DNA from: Argentina anserina
Taxonomy: Eukaryota; Streptophyta; Magnoliopsida; Rosales; Rosaceae
Reading direction: 5' to 3'
DNA: 64,000 nt
Assembly: GCF_933775445.1 (NCBI RefSeq)
Contig: NC_065873.1
Coordinates: 20,894,001 to 20,958,000 of the forward strand
Of this stretch, positions 35,842-46,828 are shown piece by piece (within the stretch, counting starts at the first letter, position 1; each line of letters starts with the position of its first letter). The position numbers and the translations under genes are program-made. Under the pieces are notes generated by a model. The model was not told where the DNA came from. It searched no databases and saw only the letters and a list, made by a program, of their open reading frames with translations.

Positions 35842-36875
35842 AAGCTCTCGGCAAGATTTACATGTATGATATTCTCATCTTGACCCCAAATTTATTCAAA
35901 TTCTCCTTGTAGTAATTGTATTTACTACAGAATAAATCTTTGTAATAGAATATATATTTGCATGTTTTTTTTTTGAGTGATCAGATAATCTGCAACTGCA
36001 AGTCTCTGAACTCATCTACTTCCTGGTTTATTGTTTATGTTGGTTTCTGTTTCATTGTTTTTGTAAGAGATTTTGTTGATCTAACACATGAAGACTAGTA
36101 TGATATCGACTTAGGTCTCCTGGGGAAGACGAAAGCTAAATATAATATCGACATTTCTTGATAACAATTTGAAACACTATTCTGGCTTCTGGCAGAAATG
36201 AATTTAGTTATTCTTCTAAGCGAGGCGGTACAAGTGATTTGAAGCACTTTGTATCGAATCATCTACCAAGTTGCCTGTTGAGCTGCCACAGTTTCAATAT
36301 TTATGTGTCTAACGTACGTGTTTGAATCCTCTGTTATTCTAGTTAGTCCAGTAATCAAGTGACATGTTCATTTCAAATCCATTGTATAACATGATTGTAA
36401 ACCCTGCAATTTTTATTTTCTTTTGGAATCAAACCCTAACTAAGTTGAAATTTTACAAACTCGATTCATGATCATCACCTGCTTCTGATGTTTCTTCTTC
36501 CTTTTCATCAACCTCGGCTATGGATTCTAACTGGCTCAGCCCAGCCCTGGTTTCCCCCAAACTAAATCTGGGCCACTCGTTCCTGTCCAGCGTGGACATT
36601 TTCCCGCCAATATTTCCAATTCTCTCTGTCCCCTCCTTCCCAATGACGTCGTCCTGGACGAAGCTCTGCCGCACAACCGCCACAGAAACTCAATCGCCGC
36701 CGCTAGACCCTCAAAACTAAATTTCTGGCTGGAATCGTTTGATTGATTTATACTAGAGTGACACGCGTCACTTTCTCACCCGGATTTGGATTCATAAACC
36801 ATTTCACACAATTATACCGAGATTAACAACTAATTAAATCTAATTATAATACGCTACGGAGATTGAGATCCGTAA
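35842..36875. other. Spacer with no firmly supported gene
   Basis: A minus-strand open stretch (36683-36453, acidic end EEETSEAGDDHESSL) has no upstream ATG in frame beyond an internal Met and matches nothing I recognise. It may be a gene fragment. Confidence 0.35.
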
Positions 36876-37367
36876 TCAACTAGAATTAGGCGACTCTATC
36901 TTCTTCTTGTTCTCGATCAAGGTGACGTCACTGCTGCTGAAAAACCGGTCGTCCCTCTCCATAGTAATCAGCAGCCGGAAACCGTCGCCGGCCGGAATCC
37001 TCGTTTTCTTGAGAACGAATATCGGCCGGCCGTGCGGGTTCAGAGTGGACAAGAACTTCGGCGGGAAATCTCGGCCGTCGGAGCTGACCACCGTTGAGGC
37101 GGAGTAGGAAGGTCTTGATTTTCCGGCGGCGGTGGAGTAGCGACGTGGCAGTACTACTGGGACCGGCTCCGGCTCCTCCGCCGTGAAATGATCGCCGCTC
37201 TCTGAGCCGATGATCTCGGTGCAGTCGTTGAGCCATGCGACGTGGGAGGCGGCTGCGCCGGAGAATGTAGGGGCAGTGTCGGAAATACGAAGCTTGAGGA
37301 AGAAGTTGAATTTCAGGGTTTGGGGAGAAGAAAGAAGATCGTGAAAGGCTGAATTGGAGGAGGTCAT
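36876..37367 (-). CDS. FANTASTIC FOUR (FAF)-like protein
   Basis: A single-exon ORF of 163 aa starting MTSSNSAFHDLL. Two family hallmarks are seen. NDCTEIIGSESGD (about residues 46-58) resembles the CTEGLGSESSD box. The FAF-type domain FPPKFLSTLNPHGRPIFVLK ... RIPAGDGFRLLITMERDDRF (about 101-145) resembles the FPPPI...DGRP... REDGRL layout. FAF proteins are plant-specific; some restrict shoot meristem size by acting on the WUSCHEL pathway, while the function of FAF-like members is little known. The C-terminus IENKKKIESPNSS is short. GC content is higher than the surroundings, as expected for an intronless plant gene. A diverged, possibly young or decaying member cannot be excluded. Confidence 0.65.
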   Translation of the reverse strand: MTSSNSAFHDLLSSPQTLKFNFFLKLRISDTAPTFSGAAASHVAWLNDCTEIIGSESGDHFTAEEPEPVPVVLPRRYSTAAGKSRPSYSASTVVSSDGRDFPPKFLSTLNPHGRPIFVLKKTRIPAGDGFRLLITMERDDRFFSSSDVTLIENKKKIESPNSS

Positions 37368-38029
37368 GGTTTCGATCTGAAGGAAGAAAATTAAGGCTGA
37401 GAGATGGTATTTATAGTTTTCCCTTGGTTTACTTTCTTACCTTCATACATGTGAATTTATCGAGGTAACAAAAACTTTATCCAATTGATTGTCAGAGTTA
37501 CTCAAGTAGTAAGAGACTTGTTGTTCAATGCCGATTCTCCAATCTCCTGTGGTGATAAGCATTCCATAACTTGTGCTAAACATTCAAGTTGATTGCATAA
37601 GTTTCTCATCTCCTTCATTAACACCAAATCTGGAAAATCTCTATCATTCCCTAGTTCTAAGGATCTACATTGATTTTGTTTTCATTGTTATTGCTTTTTG
37701 AACAATCATACCTTTCAATCCTTCTTCAGTGATTTGCTATATATATGATAAGCAAATGTCCTTGTACATTTTTGAGGTCATGATTGCTGTGTCAATTTTA
37801 AACTCTGCAACCTTCTCTTATGTTCAGGTTGACTTGAATTTCTTTGTAAGAGGTATCCGTAATCTACATTTAGAGTAGTATCAGCTGCCCAGGTAAAGAA
37901 AGAAAAAGATAATATATAACAGTTCGTTTAAGTTATAACAATTGAAACACTAGTTCTGTCACACATAGATTAATCGACTGTTACTCAATACATGTTCTTT
38001 TGTTCATCTATCATTGTTCCACCAACTCT
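37368..38029. other. Spacer, FAF promoter and ERD6-like 3' region
   Basis: No coding sequence is supported. Confidence 0.5.
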
Positions 38030-41000
38030 TTACTTGTTAATAGATGCTTGGATTTGTTCCAGGGTTCTACCCTTTGTCTCAGGTACCATCACAACTATGA
38101 ACATGATGGCCAGAGCATTGATTACTGCGTACAGAATGAAGGTACCTGAAAAAATCACACACTAGTTAATTTACAGCAATGTCACCCATGACCTGTAAGA
38201 TTGCACTTATGATGTATGAGTCTGCAGAAACTCTATTCAAAAACAAGTCTTTGTGCTTTCCACCGATACTCTTTTCAATTCAGAAAAACTCTGTGCTTAA
38301 CCAGTTCTTTGTGATTTTATATAGTTCATAAGCCAGTGATTTCTGTTATATTGCAGATTTTCATTTCATTTCATATCCATATATAGCCTTCATAAAAGAA
38401 AAGATTTCATTATCATGTATGGTCAGCTTGCTTTATGACTGAAAATTACTCCTTTTATAGATTTAGTAAGGAAAAGTTAGTTCTATTACCGTAAGAGCTC
38501 CAAGTCATAAGAAAGTTGAAAGTATAGGAGCACAACCATGCACCAAACCAGTTCACTAGAGTTGCAAAGCTTCCTGCCTGTCCTTTAATATTTATAGGAA
38601 AAATCTGCAGTAGATACAGCAGTTTCTTTAGATTACTGTCATGATCAATCACGCACGGATTAGTGAGTAAACTTTGATTGGCCTAATATACCTCTGACAT
38701 TATAACCCACGGGACTGCTCCCATTCCTATTGAAAAGGATCCTATGAATACCTGAGACCAGAAGCTCACTGTTAAAAAAAATGCAAGGAGAAAAGTAGAA
38801 AACTCGATCTTAAAAAAGACTGATCTACTTGGAATATATTTTATGAGGCAAGTAAAATACCAGTATGCCAGTTACTGCAAGTATGGGAACTGCCTTGGGT
38901 GTCAGTTGATGAACCTGGTAAACAAATAGCTTTCTTGTCAGATAATACAATAAACTAGACAGTCTTAGTTAGGGACATATTTGAGGATTACCTTGAGAAA
39001 GAATGATATGGCAGTCAGGATGCAGCCAAGTAACAACCCTGTTGCAGAAGTCTAGAACAAAGTGAAAAAAAAAAAAGTGTTAGACCTTTCATATCGGAAG
39101 AACTTGTCTAAAAAAATCTCAGAACTGAAACTGTTGCGCGCTAATTTACCAAAATAAGAGGCTTTCTTCCAGCTTTATCCATTATGGCTGCACCAATGCC
39201 AGTAACCACAACCTGTAAGACAGAACCACATCAAGATGCTTGTAAGTAGCTAGGGAAATTAGAGATTCCAAGATCTGTCGCTTTAAGAACATAAGAATTC
39301 GGACCTGAAGAACAGCGTAGATTATAGTTCCCATGCTAGGAGAAAATCCTGAGATAGTTCAAACAGAATAAGCGAGTCAAAATTGTAAAACAAGGTTATA
39401 TGCTCCAAGTGAATGTATCAATCTTTCATTCAGAAAGATGAAAGATATAAAGATGATGCTGTCGTTAATCGTGACTAATATTGTAGATTGGAATAGTTTT
39501 AAAACGCAAGCTATTTCCTACAATAGTGTTTGTACCTGCTTGCTCAAGAATGTTGCTGACATAGAAACAAACCCCATTGATGCCTCCCAATTGTTGACAG
39601 ATCATCAAGCCAACTGATATCTGATATATAGTGATCATAGCAATAGCGAACAGAAGTTAACTCAAATGTGAAGTTAACTAAGGGAGAGTATGTATGATAT
39701 GTTGGGAGAAGTTATTACAATGACAGAACGTGAGTATCTCCTTTCAAACAGGTCCAGCAATTTGGCTTTAGGAAGCCGGTCAAGAGTTGCTATATAATCC
39801 TGCCATGGCATTAGCGGTGATTATTTACATTCATGATATTTCCAATTGGCTAACAAGTTGTCATTTTCTCGAGATGCAGTTGAGTAGGAGATAAGAACCT
39901 GGATTTCTTCTGCTTCTTGAGATATGTCAGCGTCTCTGCCACGAAGTTTCTGCAGTGCATCTTCAAAATCTTTTTGGTTTCCTGTCTTTGCCTGTACTCA
40001 CAATGAGGTTTTTTTTTTTATGTTCTGAAAGTTACCATTAGATTTTTAGAGACCGAAAAAGTTAAGTTGTTTCTTACCAACCATCTTGGAGACTCAGGAA
40101 TGAAAAATAGACCAAAAATGGTCACAGCACATGGAATGAGTCCTGTAAAAGCCACATAAATGAGTCCTCTATTACTGAATTAGATAGGTCATGTAAACTA
40201 ACAACAAGCACCAATTATCTCATGAAGCTCACCAATTAATGCTAAAGTCCTCCAGCTGACTACTATCCCAATTACGAAGGACACTGACACTCCAGCAACG
40301 ATCATTAACTATTAAGACAAAAGATCAAGGGAATGATTATTGTAGATATGTATGATTGAATCCCATAAATTTTGTTGTCCAAATAACTGTTCGCGTTTGT
40401 TTTTACTTGCTAGCTTAGATGTACAGAGGCAACTAACAAATGTTTTGCTTACTAGCTTCAAGGTACCTGATTCAAAGCAGTCAAAGTTCCTCGAAGATGT
40501 TTGGGTGCAATTTCAGCAACAAAAACAGGTACCTTTTCATATGCATCAATATTGCATCAAACTTCATTAGTATAATCCATTGAAATTGCAATAAGTCTCA
40601 GGAATAAAATGGTCAATACTTGTATAATAATCTCACCACATATGAAAAGGCTCCCATTCCATATCCTTTTGCCATTCTCCCAATGTCCAGAACCACAGCT
40701 CCCTTTCATTAAAACAAGTAGTAGAACATGAAGCTCAAATTTGCAGGAGAATATAGTTCTCAGTAGATAATATTAGAGAAAGATTTTGAGAGTAACATAA
40801 TACCAACCTTGGAAAAGTAAATGGCCAGCCAACCTGCAACACAGACAATACTGGAAAATCTCAAAGCCTGCATACAATTCATACTAGAGATGTTACATAA
40901 TTAAGAACAATGGAAAAAGATTAGTTTACTGAATAAGAAGTGTCCCCTATATGCACAGCATAATTTTCCAACACTTACCCCTTTTCGACCAATAAGATCA

Positions 41001-41788
41001 GTGATCGGCCCAATTGTGATTGCACCTATCATTGCACCAAATGTCAAGATGGAACCGAACATTGAAAACTGCATACAGATTCACAAAATGAGTTCAGTGT
41101 GGATGTTGTCAGCATGGAGAATTCTATTGTACTCTCAATTTTCTGTTCCATTTCAGGTATTAATTTCTACATTTTGTTTATGTGATCCAAACTTTGCATC
41201 CTTATATGTATAAATTTCTTACTGTCCTGCTATTGGGGATTGTATTTTTCTTCCTTGTGGGAAGCAAGATATGTGGCTGGGTGTGCCTTGGCAAGAAATT
41301 AAGGAAGAAGGATTCTTAACAATTGTCCGACAATGTAGAGTCTTAGACTACAAAAGGCATATATAAATTTTAAGTTCACTGAGGAAATATAAATCATAAA
41401 ACTATGCTCCAATTTAAATCATAAGTAGAAGTAGAACAGTCAATTTTGTTCTAGTTTACCAGTTACACACCTCTGCTAATGTTAAATTGAGATCTTTCCT
41501 AATGGCTGACTGGGTAGGAGATGAATAACCCACCTGTAATTCACACGAGGTGTCAGAATCAAAACAAAAACGAAACCCTTTTCCATTTCAAAGATCACAA
41601 GCTCTTGATGCATCTATGGGAAAGCTAAAATGTAAAGACAACCAAACACTTACACAGCATCCAAATTCATAAGAACCGCAAACGGCTACGAATGTGCTCA
41701 GGTAAACCATCCATTGATCCCCTTTGCCACCACCCACGAGTGGCTTTCTTACCTCATGATGTGCAGAACTCTCTTCATCACCGGCCAT
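38030..41788 (-). CDS. ERDL7: ERD6-like monosaccharide transporter, copy 1
   Basis: Eighteen exons on the minus strand, all with GT-AG introns and matching phase: 41788-41654, 41533-41471, 41068-40979, 40867-40808, 40702-40637, 40532-40467, 40308-40233, 40142-40078, 39991-39899, 39799-39719, 39620-39536, 39348-39305, 39212-39150, 39051-38992, 38914-38861, 38751-38692, 38604-38490, 38145-38030. They give 463 aa. It is a twelve-span major facilitator of the sugar-porter family: GRKG after span 2, PESPRWL after span 6, the [13 protein letters not shown] sugar-binding motif in span 7, GRKPLIL, and [12 protein letters not shown] at the end. The short N-terminal cytosolic tail starts [11 protein letters not shown]6-like carriers are proton-coupled or facilitative exporters of glucose and related sugars, usually at the tonoplast. 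Assignment to the ERDL7 branch rests on gene neighbourhood and recall, so it is tentative. Confidence 0.93.
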
Positions 41789-42616
41789 GTTTGCCAATTA
41801 CTAGTTATATACGCAACTCAAACTCCAAGTATATATGTCTATGAAGAAGAAGGAAGATTCAGAGATCGGGGTGGCATCGGTAATGTAGGAAATCTCTGAC
41901 CCTTGCTAGCTAGTTACATATGCATGAAGATATACATACACATGAATATGAACTTCTATGGGATCGAAGTATAGATCTTACATGCGCATGGAAGATGTAT
42001 ATAGAAGAGCTAAAGAGTAGGCAATTCTTGTGCTAATCTGTTGAAACTGACTTTAGAGTGGCACGTTTGTAACTAATTGGATAATTATTGACGAGGCGGA
42101 GCAGAAGAAGAAGCATTAGGCCACGTAATATATATACCCGGCCGTCGAGTATTGATGAATTGAATCTTTGTTGTTTGCATGCAGATAAAGTAAGGAAACC
42201 GAATACTTCAACGACATAGGACAGAATTGAACCTTACTATTTTTGGATACTCGGGTATAGGTGTATTTGATGGTTTCGAGGAATGGAAACACGTTTGAAT
42301 TTGTACCTTTCATAAGTTTCGGATCAAATCATAAGCCTTGGATTAGTACTCTGATATCATACCAATCTCTGGTACATGTTAAAAGGCCGTAAGTTCTCCT
42401 TTCAAATTACAAGAGGTTGTAAGTTCCACTCACAAACTACTGGTCGAAACATACTAATTGTATAATTAATTAAAAAAAAAACACAAATAAGAAAAATCTC
42501 AATTGAAATCAATAACGATATTGGTAATCAAGATCCCAAAGGAATGAGTTACAATGTGCGTAAAGATACTTAACACTAAAGATAGGGCTCGTCAACAGAC
42601 CGAGTCCGGGCCTTAA
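41789..42616. other. Upstream region of ERD6-like copy 1
   Basis: No gene is seen. It is likely promoter and leader up to about 42120, then AT-rich spacer. Confidence 0.45.
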
Positions 42617-42625
42617 TAAATTTAA

Positions 42626-43300
42626 GAGTTAATTCCTCCTATGGTACCTAAAGTATAGCTACTTGGACAATTTGATACCTGATGTATGAAACCGGACAAT
42701 TTGGTACCTGAAATTCTCATTTGTAAGCCATTTTGGTACCTCTATCAATTTTGATCATATTTTTAGGGTTATTTTCGTCATTCTAGCTCTAAACTCATTA
42801 AATTCACATTTTTCTTCATTTCTTCCTATAATTGTGGCATATTTGGAGATAATTAAATTGATATATCTACTCCACTTAGCATCTACTTCGCATATATTAA
42901 AAATAATTTTTTCTCTTAATATACTTATATTGTCATAATTATTTTTTACAAAAAAAATAAATTACCTTTATGCAATTGTAATTTTTTATTAAAATATATT
43001 TTTTAAATTACTTATAATTAAAATTAATTTAGATTTATAACTACATTATGAAAAATTATATACTTGGATGAGTTATCAAAATTTTAGTGATAATTTAGAG
43101 ACAATTTGAAGGTATTATGAAAAAATGAAATAAAGTAAAATAAGATGACGAAAATAACCCTGAAAATTTGGTCAAAATTGACATAAGTACCAAAATGGCC
43201 TAAATTTGAGAACTTTAGGTACCAAATTATCCGTTTTCATACATCAGGTACCAAATTATCCAAGTAGCCAAACATCAGGTACCATAGGAGGAATTTACCC
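42626..43300. mobile_element. Foldback MITE, 675 bp, with 9-bp target duplication
   Basis: The left end GAGTTAATTCCTCCTATGG and the reverse complement of the right end GGGTAAATTCCTCCTATGG begin long inverted arms. Shared words such as GGTACC, CAATTTGGTACCTG and GCCATTTTGGTACC recur on opposite strands, over about 150 bp per arm. Direct repeats TAAATTTAA flank it exactly (42617-42625 and 43301-43309). The middle is AT-rich and has no ORF. Mutator-like class is inferred from the 9-bp duplication. Confidence 0.85.
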
Positions 43301-43475
43301 TAAATTTAAATAAGTGGCGGGCTGGATATTTTCACAAATACGAAGATCCAAACCCGCCCACCTAAAACAGGTCTTGCGGGCTTGTATTAGAAAAAAATAT
43401 AATACTCTAATTTAATGGTTTGAAATAATAAAATAATTATTAAAAAACATTCTAAAAAAAAAGTCACAAATAAAT

Positions 43476-45450
43476 TCTAGTTTCAAAATATTATCGATCG
43501 ACACCAATAGATGTGATCGATATATATATTTAGGGACCATGTAAAAAATTCATCCTTTTTTAACATGGTTTGACCATCCGTACATACAGTTAACAAAAAA
43601 AAGAGGCGTTTTTACATAATAAAACCTCATTGACCGGGGCTTTGTCAAATGAGTTTTCTCGTTGCGACCACGCACGATTGGTGACAAAAATTAAGTGATT
43701 TCAAATATGTAAATAGTTTTCCGCATTCACATCTTGGTAATGGGTCCCCCCTTAGGGCATATTAGTGTTTTTGGTTTACCGAAAATTTCAACGGTCAAAC
43801 AAGGTCCGAATTGGATGAAATTTTAAAATGATCATTAAATATATATATTGATCACATCGGATGGTGTCGATCAATTCCGAGAAGTTTCCTTTATATAGTC
43901 ATTTCATAATGTGATGGTTTTATTATAAACCTAATATAAAGGTTATAATACATTAGTGGACACTTCGGCGATCGACAATTCCAATTCAAAATATGGTCGA
44001 TCGACACCAGTAGATGTGATCGGTATATATATTTAGGGAACCCGTAAAAATTTCATCCATTTTGGACATTATTTGACCGTTCGTACCAACGGTCAACTAA
44101 AAAAGAGGCGTTTTGACATATTGAAACTTCATTGACCGAAGTTTTGCCAAATATATTTCTTCAGTGCGACCGGGCACGATAGGTAATAAAAATTAAGTGA
44201 TTTCAGATATGCAAATGGCTTTCGGCGTTCGCATATTTGTAATCGGTCCTCCTTTAGGGCATATTAGTGGTGTTTTCGATTTACCGAAAATTCTGACAGT
44301 CAAACGAGGTCCGAATTGGATGAAATTTTAAAATGATCACTAAATATATATACTGATCACATCGGATGGTGTCGATCGATTCAGAGAAGTTTCTTTTATA
44401 TAGTCGCTTCATAATGTGATAGTTTTATTATAAACCTAATATAAGAGGTTATATATTACATTAGTGGACACTTCGGCGATCGACAACTCTAGTTCGAAAT
44501 ATGCTTGATCGACACCAGTAGATGTGATCGGTATATATATTTAGGGAACCTGTAAAAATTTCATCCGTTTTAGACATGATTTGACCGTTCGTACCAACGG
44601 TCAACTAAAAAAGAGGCGTTTTGACATATTGAAACCCCGTTGACCGGGGCTTTGCCAAATAAATTTCTTCAGTTCGAACACACACGATAGGTAACAAAAA
44701 TTAGGTGATTTCAGATATGCAAACGGCTTTCGGCATTCGCATATTTATAATAGGTCCTCCTTTAGGGCATATTAGTGGTGTTTTCGATAAACCGAAAATT
44801 CTGACGGTCAAACGAAGTCCGAATTGGATGAAATTTTTACAGGGTCACTAAATATATATACCGATCACATCGGCTGGTGTTGATCGATCCCGAGAAGTTT
44901 CATTCATATAATCGCTTCATAATGCGATCGTTTTATTATAAACCTAATATAAAAGTTATGATACATTAGTGGACACTTCGGCGATCAATAACTCCAGTTC
45001 GAAAATATGGTCGATCGACACCAGCAGATGTGATCAGTATATATATTTAGGGAACCCGTAAAAATTTCGTCCGTTTTGGATATTGTTTGACCGTACGTAC
45101 CTATGGTCAACAACAAAAAGACGTTTTGATATATTAAAATCCTCATTGACCGGGGCTTTGCCAAATGGGTTTCCTTGATGCGACTGCACACAATTGGTGA
45201 CCAAAATAGGTGATTTCAGATATGCAAACGACTTTCGGTGTTCGTATTTGGTAATGGGTCTTCCCTTATGACATATTAGTGTTGTTTTCGGTTTACCGGA
45301 AATTCCGACAGTCAAACGAGGTCCGAATTGAATGAAATTTTTACAGGGTAACTAAATATATATACCGATCATATCGACTGGTGTCGATTGATCCCGAGAA
45401 GTTTCCTTCATATCGTTGCTTCATAATGCGATAGTTTTATTCTAAACCTA
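43476..45450. repeat. Tandem array of four units of about 505 bp, each with internal inverted repeats
   Basis: The landmark GATCGACACCAGTAGATGTG and its variants occur at about 43497, 43999, 44508 and 45011, spacing about 502-509 bp. Each unit repeats the order: landmark, ATATATATTTAGGGAACC, GTAAAAATTTCATCCG, TTTGACCGTTCGTACC, AGAGGCGTTTTGACATA, TCATTGACCGGGGCTTTG, GGGCATATTAGTG, GTCCGAATTGGATGAAATTT, TAAATATATATACCGATCAC, ATCGGCTGGTGT, TTAGTGGACACTTCGGCGAT. The last portion is the reverse complement of the first: about 70 bp at each side of a unit can pair. Copies share roughly 85-95% by eye. No ORF is conserved between copies. Confidence 0.9.
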
Positions 45451-46828
45451 ATGAAATATGTATATATAATATTTTATTATTTGGTGGGCTTTTACGGGCT
45501 GGGCCGGTTTTCACACCTCTAATTTAAGCCCGGCCCTCTACCCACGGAAGCGGGTTTTGACGGGTTTTCTCGCGGGCCGGACCGGGTAAAAGCCCGTCGG
45601 GCTTGCAGGTCTCTGCTGGTTTTTCGGATCCACGGGCTAAATAATGAGGCGTAACTAAAGTCGTGGAGCTCACTAACTTAAAATTAATATAATTATATTC
45701 AGATCTCAGTAATAATTACGTTAAGTCCAAAATCTATTACAACATCTTTAACCTACAATTTTTCGTTGTCCGTCAATACCTGAGTGAAAAGTATTATCGA
45801 GTGATGCAAATTTGTCACTTTTTTCTTTCTCATTTTTTTTCCACACCCCCAGACATGCACAAACGGAGTATTACTTAATAAAATTGGTCATCTGGATTCA
45901 GTGACGATTAGATACACTCTCATCCCGTGACCACAAATTGGCAATACGTAATGCATGCATTTTTTTTTTTGCAGTTTCACAAAATACAAGGTGTCAAAAA
46001 AATTTCCGTTCATATAAGTAAGTCACTTTCTGTGTTGAGCATTGTTCATGTAATTACACTGCTTCCTTCCATCGATCATAACCCTGTCGAGTTAGATTTA
46101 CTGCATTCATCATACTTTCTTTTTCGGATAATGATTTATCTAAACATTGTGATCATCAATTGATATGATGAAAAGAAAACCAATAATAAGACAATAAGAA
46201 ATGATCGTCAGACGTACGTAGACTTAAGTCTTCAGATCGAATTCTCATGTGGATGTATTGTTCGGTAGTTAGTTGAGGAACTGGTTTCAACAGACCATAA
46301 GAAGATGGAAACATAATCAAAAATCTAAACGAGCTGATTTTTTTCAAAGCGTAGCAAAAGCCAATAAGCCCCTTCCTAGGTGTGCTTGCTTCTTGGGGTT
46401 TATTTCTTCATTCTAGATAACTGAAAGTCTCTGCAGGAAATGAGGGAAGCTTTCTGCATATATATATATATATATATTTGCAGTGTAGATCAGAAAAATG
46501 ATGTATTCGTCAATAGAAATAGAGATTTTTCTGACACCCTCGGAAATTAATTCTAAGCTAGTACACATTTGAGACTCCAATAATATCAATTGGCCAAGCA
46601 AACAGGTTGAGGGAAACATAATTGATGAAAGATATGAGACCCTGCACTAATAGTGTTTTCATTACAGTGGTTCAATTTATAAGCCTCGTTTTCCAGCTAT
46701 CCCCAGGTATCATCTTCGAAGTTGCTTTAACCTCAGCTAGCTGTAGAAACATTTGAATGAGTCTCAATTAACCACAAACAATGCGCGAACTTCATTAATT
46801 CCTTTTTTCATAATCTTCCTTCAATTCT
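45451..46828. other. Spacer between tandem array and ERD6-like copy 2
   Basis: 45480-45650 is rich in GGGC/GCCC words (GGGCTGGGCCGG, CGGGCCGGACCGGG), matching similar words at 42585-42612 and 43315-43382 on the far side of the array. A hAT-type element end is possible but unproven. An (AT)n run is at 46459-46477. No gene is seen. Confidence 0.4.

Noticed and set aside
36453..36683. Minus-strand acidic ORF of 76 codons
   Set aside because: No ATG at its start and no family recognised. Possibly a gene fragment, but not enough to call.
45034..45315. Minus-strand ORF of 93 codons in the tandem array
   Set aside because: Not conserved between the four array units.
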